From NCBI GenBank assembly GCA_008125075.1, contig VLTH01000002.1, positions 1,781,451 to 1,845,450 on the forward strand: a stretch of 64,000 nt of DNA. Reading direction: 5' to 3'. This stretch comes from Acetivibrio alkalicellulosi (GTDB taxonomy: Bacteria > Bacillota > Clostridia > Acetivibrionales > Acetivibrionaceae). The notes beneath the pieces were generated by a model, which was not told the origin of the DNA, did no database searches, and saw only the letters and a program-made list of their open reading frames with translations. Of this stretch, positions 63,869 to 64,000 are shown piece after piece. Made by a program: the position numbers and the translations under genes. The first letter of the stretch is position 1. Every line of letters begins with the position of its first letter.

Positions 63869-64000
63869 TCACCATCCTTTTTTTGGCATATTAAATAGTC
63901 TCTTTATATCTATTGGAACTTGACTTCCTGTTAAAGAATTTACACCTTGATTTGTAGAGCCACTCCAATGCCAAGTACCATTTCCGTTGTTAAAAAAACG
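63869..64000 (-). CDS. C-terminal end of a polymorphic toxin (5' part outside window)
   Basis: 43 codons are in view: NGNGTWHWSGSTNQGVN, SLTGSQVPIDIKRLFNMPK and a final KGW stop. The frame is open to the window edge. The layout with the immunity gene suggests an RHS or other polymorphic toxin tip; the toxin family cannot be told from this end. Confidence 0.6.
   Translation of the reverse strand, partial: RFFNNGNGTWHWSGSTNQGVNSLTGSQVPIDIKRLFNMPKKGW

Overview
The window is AT-rich and almost every gene lies on the minus strand. The gene content points to an anaerobic, Gram-positive low-GC Firmicute of the class Clostridia: S-layer-homology (SLH) surface proteins, a CpsB-type PHP phosphatase with a Wzz/BY-kinase fusion, Rpn-type nuclease genes, RHS toxin fragments, and GGAGG-type ribosome binding sites with many GTG or TTG starts. 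No rRNA, tRNA or CRISPR array was seen. I cannot name the genus from sequence alone.

Layout, left to right (transcription mostly runs right to left). (1) 0-4.1 kb: purine genes, with partial purF, a PurE-like gene lacking the catalytic motifs, and guaA; a 58-bp perfect palindrome follows guaA. (2) 4.2-10.2 kb: a putative peptide-modification (RiPP-like) cassette of nucleotidyltransferase, ABC exporter, S26-type peptidase, PqqD-like RRE protein and HPr-kinase-like kinase, with an SLH protein. Upstream is a 31-codon ORF (10064-10159) whose leader looks like those of lasso/paeninodin-type precursors, although no lasso cyclase is present. (3) 10.2-20 kb: three paralogous secreted proteins built from beta-solenoid and InlB-type repeats, a UDP-glucose dehydrogenase and an Rpn-family nuclease gene framed by 103-bp repeats. 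(4) 20.3-51.8 kb: a large exopolysaccharide region. It reads as two complete Wzx/Wzy loci in tandem. Unit A (48.5 to 32.8 kb) and unit B (32.4 to 20.3 kb) each have a promoter, an initiating sugar-phosphate transferase, glycosyltransferases, a polymerase, a flippase and a terminator of the same type. A shared control operon (PHP phosphatase, unknown membrane-anchored protein, Wzz/tyrosine kinase) precedes them. (5) 52-54.3 kb: an SLH protein with about 27 copies of a five-residue Pro/Thr/Glu repeat and an acidic tail. (6) 54.5-57.6 kb: HIT protein and alaS. (7) 57.6-64 kb: a decayed polymorphic-toxin region with truncated RHS ends, candidate immunity genes, broken transposases and a structured 3' repeat present twice.

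How the parts fit: regions 2 to 5 are mostly envelope functions. Unit B carries Ugd, UDP-glucuronate 4-epimerase and a TupA-like ATP-grasp enzyme, which suggests an acidic, uronate-containing, perhaps amino-acid-decorated polymer. Unit A carries UDP-GlcNAc 2-epimerase, a pyruvyl-transferase/F420-type flavoprotein fusion and an aldolase/2-hydroxyacid dehydrogenase pair, which suggests a ManNAc-related polymer with unusual acidic decorations. These product assignments are inference from gene content.
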